From: Clostridia bacterium
GTDB taxonomy: Bacteria > Bacillota > Clostridia > Oscillospirales > CAG-382
DNA: 44,464 nucleotides
Assembly (NCBI GenBank): GCA_017549365.1
Contig: JAFYUZ010000020.1
Location: forward strand, 1-44,464
Reading direction: 5' to 3'
Each line of letters begins with the position of its first letter. The first letter of the stretch is position 1. This document shows positions 8,291-16,641 of the stretch, in pieces. The notes under the pieces are model-generated. The model was not told the DNA's origin and ran no database searches. It saw only the letters and a program-made list of their open reading frames with translations. Made by a program: the position numbers and the translations under genes.

Positions 8291-8311
8291 TTTGTAAATC
8301 CTTTCTGTTAT

Positions 8312-8956
8312 TTAATTTATCATATTTTTAAATGTTTCAAAAACCATATACGGATCGGTATATCGAGGATGAGAAAACCCGCAAGTCATTCTTTCCGGAT
8401 GCCACTGAAAAGCAAGTATATTGTCTGCCGCAACCGCTTCGATCGTGCCGTCACTGTGACGTTGGGTGACACGAAGTCCTTGCCCAAGTACAGAGCAAGC
8501 CTGATGATGGGCGCTGTTGACTGTCATCTTTGCACCATACAAAGAATACAAAAAAGAATCTTTTGCATTTTCCACAGTGTGCACCGAATCTGCGCCGCAA
8601 ACCTGCGTGTGGGCAGAATAAGTCGGAAGATGCTGTATAAGCTTTCCTCCCAGTGCGACGTTTACAAGCTGACATCCGCGGCAGATACCGAAGATCGGCT
8701 TTCGTTGAGAAAAATACTTTTCAAAAAGTGAAAGCTCTGCCCTATCGCGGTCAATATCCGCTGGGTAAGATCCGCAGTTTGCCTCGCCGTAAAACGAAGG
8801 GTCAATATCGCCCCCGCCGCAAAGCACCAGGGCATCAAACCCAATATCGCACGGAAGATATTTGGCGCAAGGCCAAAAACCGTGTTTTTCAAAAGCTTTT
8901 TTATAATTTTTCTCTGCGCCAAGCGATGTGGAAAGCAATATGATCGGTTTCTCCAT
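8312..8956 (-). CDS. Class I glutamine amidotransferase-like hydrolase (PuuD/peptidase C26 family)
   Basis: The 214-residue protein has the fold of gamma-glutamyl-gamma-aminobutyrate hydrolase. The nucleophile elbow is GICRGCQLVNV with Cys92, and the catalytic His186 and Glu188 are in FQWHPE. LCGGGDIDPSFYGE near residue 46 is typical of this family. These enzymes cleave gamma-glutamyl bonds in putrescine breakdown or cell-wall recycling, but no putrescine gene lies nearby, so the substrate is unknown. It is first gene of a four-gene minus-strand operon with a clear sigma-A-type promoter. The length, slightly under the common 230-250, suggests a compact version. Confidence 0.87.
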   Translation of the reverse strand: MEKPIILLSTSLGAEKNYKKAFEKHGFWPCAKYLPCDIGFDALVLCGGGDIDPSFYGEANCGSYPADIDRDRAELSLFEKYFSQRKPIFGICRGCQLVNVALGGKLIQHLPTYSAHTQVCGADSVHTVENAKDSFLYSLYGAKMTVNSAHHQACSVLGQGLRVTQRHSDGTIEAVAADNILAFQWHPERMTCGFSHPRYTDPYMVFETFKNMIN

Positions 8957-8981
8957 ACCTACCCCATATTATCTTAATGTT

Positions 8982-9010
8982 ATTATAGTACAAACGGTGG
9001 AATTTTTCAA
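8982..9010 (-). promoter_or_regulatory. Sigma-A-type promoter of the hydrolase-CobW-VanZ operon
   Basis: On the minus strand TTGAAA (9010-9005), a 17-base spacer and a perfect TATAAT (8987-8982) lie about 26 bases before the start codon. Confidence 0.8.
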
Positions 9011-9034
9011 CAGTTTACATAATTTTTTTAAAGA

Positions 9035-9102
9035 AAACAGGCAATCCGTTAATATATACACAAGAAGAAACCTTAACTTTGTGTATGTCGGATCGCCTGT
9101 TT
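9035..9102 (-). terminator. Long two-step hairpin after spoIIIAH
   Basis: An outer 14-bp stem with one mismatch (9035-9048 with 9089-9102) encloses an inner perfect 8-bp stem (ATACACAA 9056-9063 with TTGTGTAT 9079-9086). Read on the minus strand it ends in a TTTTCTTT tract, so it can end the spoIIIA transcript. It is far longer than the other terminators here. Confidence 0.7.
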
Positions 9103-9104
9103 TG

Positions 9105-9731
9105 TTATTTTGTTTTTTCTATTATTTTTATGTTCTCTGCGGGTATTTTCATTTCGTTCATAACGATCTCTCTGATCTGTGCCACCTCGTAGGTCAGAAG
9201 ACCCGTAGTTTTCACAACCACGTTTATGTTATCACCGCTTATCACTGCGATACAATCGTCAAAGCCTTTTGCTTTTACAAGAGTTTCGATATTCGTTTCC
9301 GCTTCCATGGCGGCGGCAAGCGCGGTCATATCCGAAAGAGCCTTGTTTTTCGCATCAGGCATAGTTTCGGAACTGTCAACCACCGTTTGCAAAAGCTCAA
9401 GCGTTTCGTCTCTGCTTCTTTGGCGCTCATATGCCGCAGATGCAAAATAACTTTCTTCGGCAACAATATCATCCTGATTCGAAGACGCTGTTTCCTCCTG
9501 CGGTGTTGCGCCGACATAGGTGGCCTCGCCAAGTATTTTTGCACTATCACCCGAAACAGACGAATTATAGATGTACCCCGTTTTTTCAGATGCTTGTTCC
9601 TTGTTTTTGTTATAATTCCAATCGGCATAAACCGAAAGTCCCACCACCGCAACGCATGCGGCAAGCAGCATGGGCCTTACCACTTTGTTCTTCTTTTTCA
9701 TTTCGTTTTTTGTATTCTTTTCCAAGATCAA
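9105..9731 (-). CDS. spoIIIAH: SpoIIIAH, mother-cell channel component
   Basis: SpoIIIAH sits in the outer forespore membrane and reaches across to SpoIIQ of the forespore, forming the channel that keeps the engulfed forespore active. The 208-residue protein has one N-terminal membrane segment (about 19-37), a polar linker and the C-terminal ring-forming domain, with SRDETLELLQTVVDSSETMP and then ALSDMTALAAAMEAETNIET, the family hallmark. It overlaps spoIIIAG by 4 bases and is the last gene of the operon, before a long hairpin. Confidence 0.95.
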   Translation of the reverse strand: MILEKNTKNEMKKKNKVVRPMLLAACVAVVGLSVYADWNYNKNKEQASEKTGYIYNSSVSGDSAKILGEATYVGATPQEETASSNQDDIVAEESYFASAAYERQRSRDETLELLQTVVDSSETMPDAKNKALSDMTALAAAMEAETNIETLVKAKGFDDCIAVISGDNINVVVKTTGLLTYEVAQIREIVMNEMKIPAENIKIIEKTK

Positions 9732-10246
9732 TATCCTCCCGTCACATAAATTTTTGTTTCTGATATATTCAATGCAGTTGCCGCCATGGCGGCAATGCTT
9801 GATTTCAGATTATTGTTTGCAAGTCCGTCGCACACAATCACGGCTCCCTTTACTTTTGGCGGTATTCGCTTGACTACAACAGGCATCTGCCCGTCACCCG
9901 CAGAACCCGTAAGAACCAGTTGACGTTCGCTTCTGACATCGGTTTTTTCGGATGTTACTGCCTCGTTTATGCTGGCATCGCTGACGTAAACGTTTTCAAA
10001 GGTGCTGTCAAGAGTAACCATAACTTTCACATTGTCACTGCCTGTCATACAGGCAACAGCACTTTGCAAGCCGCTCTCGAGCATGTGGGAATATACCGCT
10101 ATCTCGTCTGATGCACCAACAGTGGGTTGTGAGTCGCTTGTTTCGGTGGGCTTTGACAAAAAAGAAAAACACAAAAGAGCAACTCCCGCCGCAACACAAA
10201 ATACAACTGCGGTTTTTTCACCAAAAAGATCCTTTATTTTTTTCAT
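9728..10246 (-). CDS. spoIIIAG: SpoIIIAG, channel ring protein
   Basis: SpoIIIAG forms a large ring in the intermembrane space as part of the SpoIIIA-SpoIIQ complex. The 172-residue protein has an N-terminal membrane segment (about 12-31), then a polar region with insertions, and a C-terminal ring domain ending in GAVIVCDGLANNNLKSSIAA and ALNISETKIYVTGGY, typical of the family. It overlaps spoIIIAH by 4 bases and shares one base with the spoIIIAF stop, showing tight coupling of the subunits. Confidence 0.93.
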   Translation of the reverse strand: MKKIKDLFGEKTAVVFCVAAGVALLCFSFLSKPTETSDSQPTVGASDEIAVYSHMLESGLQSAVACMTGSDNVKVMVTLDSTFENVYVSDASINEAVTSEKTDVRSERQLVLTGSAGDGQMPVVVKRIPPKVKGAVIVCDGLANNNLKSSIAAMAATALNISETKIYVTGGY

Positions 10247-10740
10247 TACTGTTCTCCGTTTTCACTGTCATATATAATTTCTGCCGATATTCCGCACACT
10301 GACAAAATATGTTCCGATAACAAATCGACCGCGGTGTTATTGTCGACGTGTAAAACTATCTTTTCAAAGGAAATTGACGCGATCTCTCCGATCTTTGTCA
10401 CGTTTAATTGTATGCTGCAATCATTGACGATTATTCCTGTACATTCAACAATGTTACTTACAAGTTTTTCTTCGAGCTGCCTTGAAATTTCCTTTGATAA
10501 TTCGTCATAGTAGCTTTCGCTTGCCGACGAAACATCATAATCGCTTTTTAAATACGGCATATCAAAAGAAAAGTCAAATTGCGATGCAAGCCTTTTTCCG
10601 CCGCCTATCAAAGCGCACAAAAAGCACAGGGATGCGGCAAATCTTACATACTTTGACAACTCGCCGTTTTCGCCGAAAAAAAGAGATAACACCGCAGACA
10701 AAATACCGATGCAGACCACAGTCATTATTACTTCCGTCAT
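10246..10740 (-). CDS. spoIIIAF: SpoIIIAF
   Basis: This 164-residue protein of the SpoIIIA complex has two N-terminal membrane segments (about 4-21 and 31-48) and a soluble C-terminal domain with the secretion-ring fold. The region KIGEISISFEKIVLHVDNN-like near residues 118-138 and the final VCGISAEIIYDS match SpoIIIAF. It shares one base with spoIIIAG and lies 10 bases after spoIIIAE. Identification leans partly on gene order, because the family is weakly conserved. Confidence 0.9.
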   Translation of the reverse strand: MTEVIMTVVCIGILSAVLSLFFGENGELSKYVRFAASLCFLCALIGGGKRLASQFDFSFDMPYLKSDYDVSSASESYYDELSKEISRQLEEKLVSNIVECTGIIVNDCSIQLNVTKIGEIASISFEKIVLHVDNNTAVDLLSEHILSVCGISAEIIYDSENGEQ

Positions 10741-10750
10741 TTTACCACCA

Positions 10751-11791
10751 TCAAATTATATTTGAAACAAGACAAAGCATAAGCGAAAAACCGACAGATG
10801 AAATTATAAGTCCTGCGTTTAAAACGTTTAATATTCCTCCTGCTTCCGACAACATGGATGACTGTGCGGGACAACCGAGAATTTTTGCCAAAATCGAGCC
10901 AAGGTTAAGCTCTATTTTAAAAACGACACAGGCAACAAGGGGCGGAAGAGTTGCAGATATTATCGCCGCAACACCTGCGGCTCCTGTTACCGTGCCCACG
11001 GCACGCATCGATTGTGATACAGTGCTTATGCTTTCGCTTACAAGATTTCCGACGATAGGTACAAGGTTTGTAGCGGCAAACCGCACCGCTCTGTTGCCAA
11101 CACTGTCAGCGGCACGGGCAACCGCATCCTGAAAATGTATGACGGTGACGCACGCGGTCATAAGAAAAGCTGAACAAAAAACCGAAAAAGTACGGATTGA
11201 CGAAGAAAATCCTTTTACGTCAAGTGTTTTGCCGACAATTGCAGAAACGGTCATCAAAACAAACAACAGCTTTGCGCACGGCAGAACAAGAGATGAAACA
11301 AGAAATTCGATTACCGCAACCGAAAGAGCCGCGGCAGAATTTCCCGATATAACAGTCATCACCCCGTCACTCATGCAGGATGCCACAATCGGCGGCAATG
11401 AGACCGCGCAAATATCGCGGATCTTTTCAATATAGTTTTCTATACTGTCGCAGAGATTTTTTATAACCGAAAAAAGAAATCCCGAAAAGCACAAGGAGCA
11501 GACGTATTCTCCGACATCAAATCTTTCAAAACATAACCCCAAAGCATTTATAACAGACGAAACAAATATCATGCCGACAAGTCCCGAAAAAACAGGAATT
11601 GACCTAAAAAACGCTTGTTTTACACTGTTATACAACAAAGATATGACATTTTGAAAAGAAAAGCTTTCATACACTTCTTTTGTTCGTTCGTCAAAAGCGC
11701 TTGTATCGTCAGCTGACGCGACAAAACCGAAAAAAACAAAAAAGCATAATATCGAGAATGCCAGAAAAACAACCATTACTTTATTTTTCAT
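10751..11791 (-). CDS. spoIIIAE: SpoIIIAE, polytopic membrane component
   Basis: SpoIIIAE is the largest membrane protein of the complex. The 346-residue protein starts with a signal-like segment (about 5-26) and has about seven further hydrophobic segments. Conserved stretches include AAIISATLPPLVACVVFKIE and GILNVLNAGLIISSVGFSLM near the end. In many Clostridia the protein is nearer 390 residues, so the hydrophilic N-terminal part is short here. It sits between spoIIIAD (3 bases upstream) and spoIIIAF (10 bases downstream). Confidence 0.93.
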   Translation of the reverse strand: MKNKVMVVFLAFSILCFFVFFGFVASADDTSAFDERTKEVYESFSFQNVISLLYNSVKQAFFRSIPVFSGLVGMIFVSSVINALGLCFERFDVGEYVCSLCFSGFLFSVIKNLCDSIENYIEKIRDICAVSLPPIVASCMSDGVMTVISGNSAAALSVAVIEFLVSSLVLPCAKLLFVLMTVSAIVGKTLDVKGFSSSIRTFSVFCSAFLMTACVTVIHFQDAVARAADSVGNRAVRFAATNLVPIVGNLVSESISTVSQSMRAVGTVTGAAGVAAIISATLPPLVACVVFKIELNLGSILAKILGCPAQSSMLSEAGGILNVLNAGLIISSVGFSLMLCLVSNII

Positions 11792-11794
11792 ATT

Positions 11795-12181
11795 TCAATT
11801 TAACAGATCCTTTATCTGTTCGACAAGACTTTTTAAAATCGGCAGTGCGCACAAAAGTATTGCGGTCTTACCGACAAGCAAGGCTTTTGATGCAAAGGCG
11901 GATTCGCCTGCATCTGCGCATATTTCTGCCGCAAACCCCGATAGCGCCGCAACTGTGCAAACCTTAAACAGAACAGATGCATACACCTCAAAGCTTGTCC
12001 CCTGCACCAAAGAATTAAAAAATTCGATAAAAGGGATAACGCAGTAAACGCAAACTCCCAAAACGCTTATAGATACAAAAACAGAAAGCAGAGGCGAAAA
12101 AGACGGTGCAAGATTTTTTGTCACAATGCTTGCCACGGCACCCAAAAGGCAGATGGCAAGAAGTTTTTCTATTTCCGGCAT
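11795..12181 (-). CDS. spoIIIAD: SpoIIIAD
   Basis: A 128-residue membrane protein of the SpoIIIA complex with about four membrane segments and the conserved ending LVGKTAILLCALPILKSLVE. The start is ATG at 12181, which gives MPEIEKLLAICLLGAVAS and the usual family length. An extended open frame to 12322 would only add residues read out of frame from spoIIIAC. It begins 2 bases after the spoIIIAC stop. Confidence 0.94.
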   Translation of the reverse strand: MPEIEKLLAICLLGAVASIVTKNLAPSFSPLLSVFVSISVLGVCVYCVIPFIEFFNSLVQGTSFEVYASVLFKVCTVAALSGFAAEICADAGESAFASKALLVGKTAILLCALPILKSLVEQIKDLLN

Positions 12182-12183
12182 TG

Positions 12184-12378
12184 TCAAAACCCAAAAATTG
12201 ATTTTACAGTCGAAAAAAGATTGCCTATTTTTTCCACAAGCAACATAAGTACAACAATTATACCCGCAAGGTTGACAAGCGAAGCCTGGTCGTCTCTGCC
12301 TGCCCTTGTCAGCACCTGGCAAGCTACCGCCACGAGTATTCCTATTCCCGCGATCTTTACAACTGTATTAACATCCAT
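12184..12378 (-). CDS. spoIIIAC: SpoIIIAC
   Basis: A 64-residue protein with two membrane segments (about 4-20 and 34-53), including QASLVNLAGIIVVLMLLVE, which is highly conserved in SpoIIIAC. ATG at 12378 is chosen because AAAGGAGA lies six bases upstream on the minus strand and the resulting length is standard. A longer frame to 12405 would start upstream of that ribosome binding site. Confidence 0.94.
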   Translation of the reverse strand: MDVNTVVKIAGIGILVAVACQVLTRAGRDDQASLVNLAGIIVVLMLLVEKIGNLFSTVKSIFGF

Positions 12379-12395
12379 TCCTGTCTCCTTTGATT

Positions 12396-12887
12396 TTATA
12401 TACACAAAACGAATACCGAAAGCGCACAGATTACTGCCAACTTAGAATACAACTCTGATCTTTTTTTGTCCGCAACACGAACAGAAGAAAGCTTTGACTG
12501 AATATCGGAAATATATTTATCGCAAAGCGACACGGCATCCTTTGTACAACAGCAAAACCCCACCGAACGAGAAAATTCCTTTGCGCTGTCAAGAATTGCA
12601 CTTTCACATTCTTTGGCACTTATCTCGCAAAGAGCTTTTGACAAAGAATCACTTTGCTTTTGGTAAAGAATACTATAAAACCCTCTGATCTCAAGCCGCT
12701 CATCGTAAAATTCCGTACAGATATTGCACAAAGGTGCCGACTGTGAAACTATCTTGCTTTTTATAAAGCCGACAAGTGCTACAATGGCATCTTCGCAACC
12801 CATTTTTTGTCGCAATCTTTTTGAACGACTGTTCACCAAAAACCACACCGAAAGCGACAACAACATTATCCCCGCTATCTTCAGCAT
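12396..12887 (-). CDS. spoIIIAB: SpoIIIAB
   Basis: A 163-residue protein with one membrane segment at each end (about 2-19 and 147-163) around a helical soluble domain, resembling GspF-like platform proteins of secretion systems. ALCEISAKECESAILDSA and the C-terminal SELYSKLAVICALSVFVLCI fit SpoIIIAB. The ATG at 12887 overlaps the spoIIIAA stop by a few bases and follows AAGGTAG; the longer frame to 12920 is less likely because it lies deeper in spoIIIAA. Confidence 0.92.
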   Translation of the reverse strand: MLKIAGIMLLSLSVWFLVNSRSKRLRQKMGCEDAIVALVGFIKSKIVSQSAPLCNICTEFYDERLEIRGFYSILYQKQSDSLSKALCEISAKECESAILDSAKEFSRSVGFCCCTKDAVSLCDKYISDIQSKLSSVRVADKKRSELYSKLAVICALSVFVLCI

Positions 12888-13813
12888 GCCACTACCTTTG
12901 AAAAACTTTTGACCGAACAAAAATATTTTCCGTCAACGCACGAAAGCTCGCAGGCACAGGAAAACACCTTGTTTTCAAAAAGCTTTCGCATCATCGGTTT
13001 TTGCATTACGTCGGAAATATCTTTTCCGTGGCAGGATGCCACAAATGTCACTCCTTTTGTTGCACCTTTGCAAATTGCATCGGCTTCTTTTTCGTTTCCT
13101 ATCTCGTCGCACACGATATATTCGGGCGAAAGCACACGGGTGGCAAGCTCTATCGAATATTCTTTTGGCAAATAAGTAAGAAAGTCGGCGCAACAGTTGA
13201 AAAAAGCCTCTTTCATATATATTTCTGCCCTTTCATCTATTACGCAAACCCTTTTTCTGCACATTTTTCCACCGTCCGAAAAAGATCGGGATATACCACC
13301 GGCAAGGCTTCGTAAAAATGTTGTTTTGCCTCCGCCCGGCGGAGAGATCACAAGGATCCCTCCGACATACCTGCTTCCGTTTTTTGCAAGAATGGAAAAA
13401 AGCGGATCTGCGCAGTTTTCTATATGTTTCGGAAAGCGGATATTCAAGGATGAATACGATGAATATCCCGACATAGCGCCGTCTTTTATAATAGCTTTTC
13501 CGCCGATCCCCACCCTCACGCCGTTTTTTGTTATAAACCCCTGCTTTATTTGCTCCGAATGTGCGTATACAGAGCCTGAACAAAGGGCAAACACCACATT
13601 TTCAATATCTTTATATTCAAGGGTCATGGGATCTTTGCATTGCGGCAAAACCGATAGATCTTTTGATATCACAAGTTCGCGTCCGTTGTACAGAACCGTT
13701 TGCAATCCGTTGGCACGAAGTCTTATTTCTGTTATACAAGTGCCATCAAGCCTGCGTACCGCATTTGCTACTTTTTCGGGAAGACACGGAAGAGTTTCTT
13801 TTAAAAAGTCCAT
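12881..13813 (-). CDS. spoIIIAA: SpoIIIAA, secretion-type ATPase
   Basis: SpoIIIAA is the ATPase of the forespore feeding channel, related to type II and IV secretion ATPases. The 310-residue protein has an N-terminal domain (about 1-145), Walker A SPPGGGKTT (157-165), VIDERAEI (191-198) and Walker B EYIVCDEIGN (231-240), then FVASCHGKD near 258. It begins 20 bases after the end of sleC, with no room for a strong promoter or terminator between, so the two are probably co-transcribed. Confidence 0.96.
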   Translation of the reverse strand: MDFLKETLPCLPEKVANAVRRLDGTCITEIRLRANGLQTVLYNGRELVISKDLSVLPQCKDPMTLEYKDIENVVFALCSGSVYAHSEQIKQGFITKNGVRVGIGGKAIIKDGAMSGYSSYSSLNIRFPKHIENCADPLFSILAKNGSRYVGGILVISPPGGGKTTFLRSLAGGISRSFSDGGKMCRKRVCVIDERAEIYMKEAFFNCCADFLTYLPKEYSIELATRVLSPEYIVCDEIGNEKEADAICKGATKGVTFVASCHGKDISDVMQKPMMRKLFENKVFSCACELSCVDGKYFCSVKSFSKVVAC

Positions 13814-13833
13814 ATGTCACCTTAACATCTGCC

Positions 13834-15699
13834 TTAATTTGTTTTTTGACTTTGTATATAGTTATAAAGCTCAACTATTCTGTACCAGGTTCCCGAATCG
13901 ACAATCCCCGTTTCGTTCACAAGATACAGGCGTTGAAATTCATATATCGCATTTCTTGTCTGTGTGCCAAAAATTCCGTCCTCGGAAAGGGTGGGCAGAT
14001 CACCGTAAAAAGCTGCGATCTCATTGAGATAACGTTGGATAAGCCGCACCGATTCGCCACTGTCCCCTTGCTCGAGCACACCGGGAAAATACTGTTCTTC
14101 GCTTATGGGCAACACGGCTTTTACTATCGAATCGTAAACAGCATATATCGTATACCACGTTTCCTCGGTGGTGGTGCCTGTTTCGGAAAGGCCAAAAGCT
14201 CTTTGGAACGACAAAAGCGAGTCAAGCGTGCTTTGCCCGAATATGCCGTCCACACCCGTCGGTCTTACGTTTCTGTAAAAAATGCTGATGTATTCGATAA
14301 GATACTGCAATGTTTCAACGTCGTCTCCCCTGTCTCCAAAACCAAGCAGAACCGAAATATCCACTCTTTTGAAATCAGAGCTTTGTCCTTCGCTTGTCAA
14401 CTCTGCAAGTCTTTTTACAGACACGTAAACAATGGAAATTCTGTACCAGGTCGCTTTTCCCACAACCCCGTCTGCCGTCAGATTGAAGACAGACTGAAAT
14501 TTTCTGACGGCGGCATCTGTATCGGTGCCAAAAACGCCGTTGGTAAATGCAATAAGAGGGATTGCGGGATAATCCTCTCTGATTCTGTTGAGCTGTCTTT
14601 GAATGACCGAAACATCATCTCCCGAGCTTCCGATGGCAAGAGGCAAACCCGAATACGTCGACTCTATACCCATAATGTTATCGGTAGACACAAGCTCGAT
14701 ATCCTGTCCGTAATAATATTTGAGAATCGACACAGGCGAATACCCTTTGTTTGCAAGCTCAAACGAACCCCATTGTGTCATACCCGAGCAAGTGGCATTG
14801 CGCCCATCGCAGTATGTGGCAAAAAGCGGTTCTTCAAAACCAATGCGCCTTATATATGTGTTGAATATCTCGTCAACAATCCGCTCGATATTTCCGTAAA
14901 TGTTACGCCCTTTTACAAAAGCCTGATCGTATGCCGTACTGTTGGTTATCTGAAAAGAATAACCCTGGCTTACGTACCATTCGGTGAAAACGCGGTTTAA
15001 GGCGATGGATATCTGAGCATATACGTTGGCTCTGATGGCATTTTCGGGCCAGGTGGGAAATATCTCGCTTGATGCTACGTTCTTTATATAATCCTGAAAC
15101 GGCAAAGTGATGTTTTCGGCGTTGGCAGAAGGTCTGCCAAGATGCACAGTGATTGTCTCGGGAACATAAACCTCGGCAGCAACAAACGGATTTACTATAT
15201 TGGCAGGTGTTTCTGCCGAAATTGCATTTATACGCGTGCCGTTTACCTCCGGTGTGGGGATAAAATAAACGATTGTGTATTGTCCCGATATAACAGAATT
15301 TACCGTTCCGTTATCTACAAGACTTTGGGTGTACGGTTCGAGATTTACGGGCAAAATACTGTCGCGACGAGGAAATATCTGAACCCCAAACAAAAGCGCC
15401 GCAAAATACCCGGGACTTTCAACGTAAACGTCGCAGACAGAATATGGTGCGACAATGTTGTTCTCTTTAAAAGATGCTTCAATATCGGGAGTGTCAAGCG
15501 CCACCGATTCTGTTTTTCCTTCGTTATCAGTAACAAGCCGCCTTGAATAATTGCCGTTTCGTACGTTGTTTTCCACCTCAAGCTCGTCATATCTTCCGTC
15601 TGCGCGGTACTGTCTGAAAAATATTCTGACCTCTGCCCCCGAAAGGGGAACCGCAACCCCGCCGCCCGTTACGACAACTGTCAAAAAACCTTTATCCAT
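13834..15699 (-). CDS. sleC: SleC-type spore cortex-lytic enzyme with three peptidoglycan-binding domains
   Basis: SleC degrades the spore cortex during germination in Clostridia. The 621-residue protein starts with a carboxypeptidase-regulatory-like domain (about 1-120). It has a SpoIID-like catalytic region (about 180-340) with LPFQDYIKNVASSEIFPTWP holding the probable catalytic Glu212, then CDGRNATCSGMTQWGSFELA, a region I recall as closely similar in known SleC proteins. Three PG_binding_1 repeats follow (about 355-420, 452-518, 541-610), each with D/NGxFGxxT and a TWY ending. Characterised SleC proteins have, as I recall, only one. There is no obvious signal peptide, which suits mother-cell synthesis. 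GGGAGA precedes ATG 15699. Confidence 0.9.
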   Translation of the reverse strand: MDKGFLTVVVTGGGVAVPLSGAEVRIFFRQYRADGRYDELEVENNVRNGNYSRRLVTDNEGKTESVALDTPDIEASFKENNIVAPYSVCDVYVESPGYFAALLFGVQIFPRRDSILPVNLEPYTQSLVDNGTVNSVISGQYTIVYFIPTPEVNGTRINAISAETPANIVNPFVAAEVYVPETITVHLGRPSANAENITLPFQDYIKNVASSEIFPTWPENAIRANVYAQISIALNRVFTEWYVSQGYSFQITNSTAYDQAFVKGRNIYGNIERIVDEIFNTYIRRIGFEEPLFATYCDGRNATCSGMTQWGSFELANKGYSPVSILKYYYGQDIELVSTDNIMGIESTYSGLPLAIGSSGDDVSVIQRQLNRIREDYPAIPLIAFTNGVFGTDTDAAVRKFQSVFNLTADGVVGKATWYRISIVYVSVKRLAELTSEGQSSDFKRVDISVLLGFGDRGDDVETLQYLIEYISIFYRNVRPTGVDGIFGQSTLDSLLSFQRAFGLSETGTTTEETWYTIYAVYDSIVKAVLPISEEQYFPGVLEQGDSGESVRLIQRYLNEIAAFYGDLPTLSEDGIFGTQTRNAIYEFQRLYLVNETGIVDSGTWYRIVELYNYIQSQKTN

Positions 15700-15732
15700 A
15701 AAAAAATCTCCCTGTGCTTTGTGTTCTGTGTA

Positions 15733-15761
15733 AATATATGTCTCGAAGTTTTTTTATATTC
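15733..15761 (-). promoter_or_regulatory. Candidate sigma-E promoter of sleC-spoIIIA
   Basis: On the minus strand GAATATA (15761-15755), a 14-base spacer and CATATATT (15740-15733) resemble the Bacillus subtilis sigma-E consensus KMATATT-N14/15-CATACAMT at 6 of 7 and 6 of 8 positions. It lies about 33 bases before the sleC start codon. This fits known sigma-E control of spoIIIA in Bacillus. Confidence 0.65.
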
Positions 15762-15771
15762 ATTTCTTTTT

Positions 15772-15805
15772 ATGACAAAATTCACCGATGGATATATGGC
15801 ATAAT
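15772..15805 (+). promoter_or_regulatory. Candidate Spo0A-type promoter of spoIIGA-sigE with 22-bp spacing
   Basis: ATGACA (15772-15777), five of six to the -35 consensus, and CATAAT (15800-15805) are separated by 22 bases. The Bacillus subtilis spoIIG promoter has the same unusual spacing and is activated by Spo0A. TGACAAA overlapping the -35 box resembles the 0A box TGTCGAA at five of seven positions. The start codon follows about 32 bases after the -10 box. Confidence 0.55.
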
Positions 15806-15837
15806 ACAGGCAAAGAAAACAGCAAAGGGGCCGTGCG

Positions 15838-16620
15838 ATGGTTATTTATGCTGACGTATACCTTGCAATAAACTTTATTGCGGATTTCTTTTTGTTATAC
15901 ATAACGGGACATTTTATGAAATACGAAAAAAAGTTGTGCAGAATATCTTTGGCATCAATTGTTGCAAGCTTTCTTGCTCTTTTGACAGAATTGTTTTCGG
16001 ATGGATTTGCAAATGTTGTATTGTCGATTTTGATACCTGCTCTTATGCTCTTTATATCCTTCGGAAAAAAGAGAAAAACACAATATCTCGAAAGCTTTAT
16101 TATCCTTTACGGCGCATCATTTGCAGCCGGAGGAATATTTTCGGCGTTATACGAAAAAGGAATATCCTTACCCAAGCCGCTTATTTTCGTAATCTTTTTT
16201 GCGGTATTTATATTCTGCTTTATATATTTTGATATTTTTTCTTTAAAAAGAGATTGCGAAACGATTGATGTAACGATAAATGCACAATCGGGAGAAAAAA
16301 AGCTGAAGCTTTTGTGCGACAGCGGATGTGTGGCAAAAGAACCGATAAGCGGTCTGCCCGTAATTATTCTTTCGCCGAAAGTATACGACAGCATTTGCTC
16401 ACCCGAACAAAGAGAAAACAAAGATTTTGCAGTTAAAAACAAAATCCGTCTGATACCGATAAAAACCGCCATCGGAAGTGCAATAATCGAAGCTTTTATC
16501 CCGAACGCAATTATTTGTAACCACAAGGGGAAAACAACAAAACTTTGTGCCGCAGTTGCCAGAGGAAACGAAACGGGTTTTGCGGGAACAGACGGGATTT
16601 TTCCCTCAACACTACTTTAA
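15838..16620 (+). CDS. spoIIGA: SpoIIGA, sigma-E processing aspartic protease
   Basis: SpoIIGA sits in the sporulation septum and cleaves pro-sigma-E after a signal from the forespore. The 260-residue protein has about five membrane segments in its first 135 residues (MVIYADVYLAINFIADFFLL at the start) and a cytoplasmic aspartic protease domain with the active site DSG at 161-163, in LLCDSGCVAKEPISGLPVII. It is shorter than the roughly 300 residues of Bacillus. It lies 21 bases upstream of its substrate gene sigE, the standard order. Confidence 0.95.
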   Translation: MVIYADVYLAINFIADFFLLYITGHFMKYEKKLCRISLASIVASFLALLTELFSDGFANVVLSILIPALMLFISFGKKRKTQYLESFIILYGASFAAGGIFSALYEKGISLPKPLIFVIFFAVFIFCFIYFDIFSLKRDCETIDVTINAQSGEKKLKLLCDSGCVAKEPISGLPVIILSPKVYDSICSPEQRENKDFAVKNKIRLIPIKTAIGSAIIEAFIPNAIICNHKGKTTKLCAAVARGNETGFAGTDGIFPSTLL

Positions 16621-16641
16621 AAGATCAAAGGAGAAAAACGT

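Noticed and set aside
7223..8731. A long open frame of 502 codons on the plus strand across the CobW gene
   Set aside because: It is antisense to the CobW gene and part of the hydrolase gene. The frame is kept open by the His/Asp/Glu repeats, and its translation is low-complexity Val/Met/Thr without any domain.
9105..13813. A disrupted or incomplete spoIIIA operon
   Set aside because: All eight genes AA to AH are present with short spacings or overlaps and normal lengths, apart from a somewhat short SpoIIIAE.
13561..15000. A 479-codon plus-strand open frame over sleC
   Set aside because: It covers parts of sleC and spoIIIAA on the other strand and gives no recognised protein.
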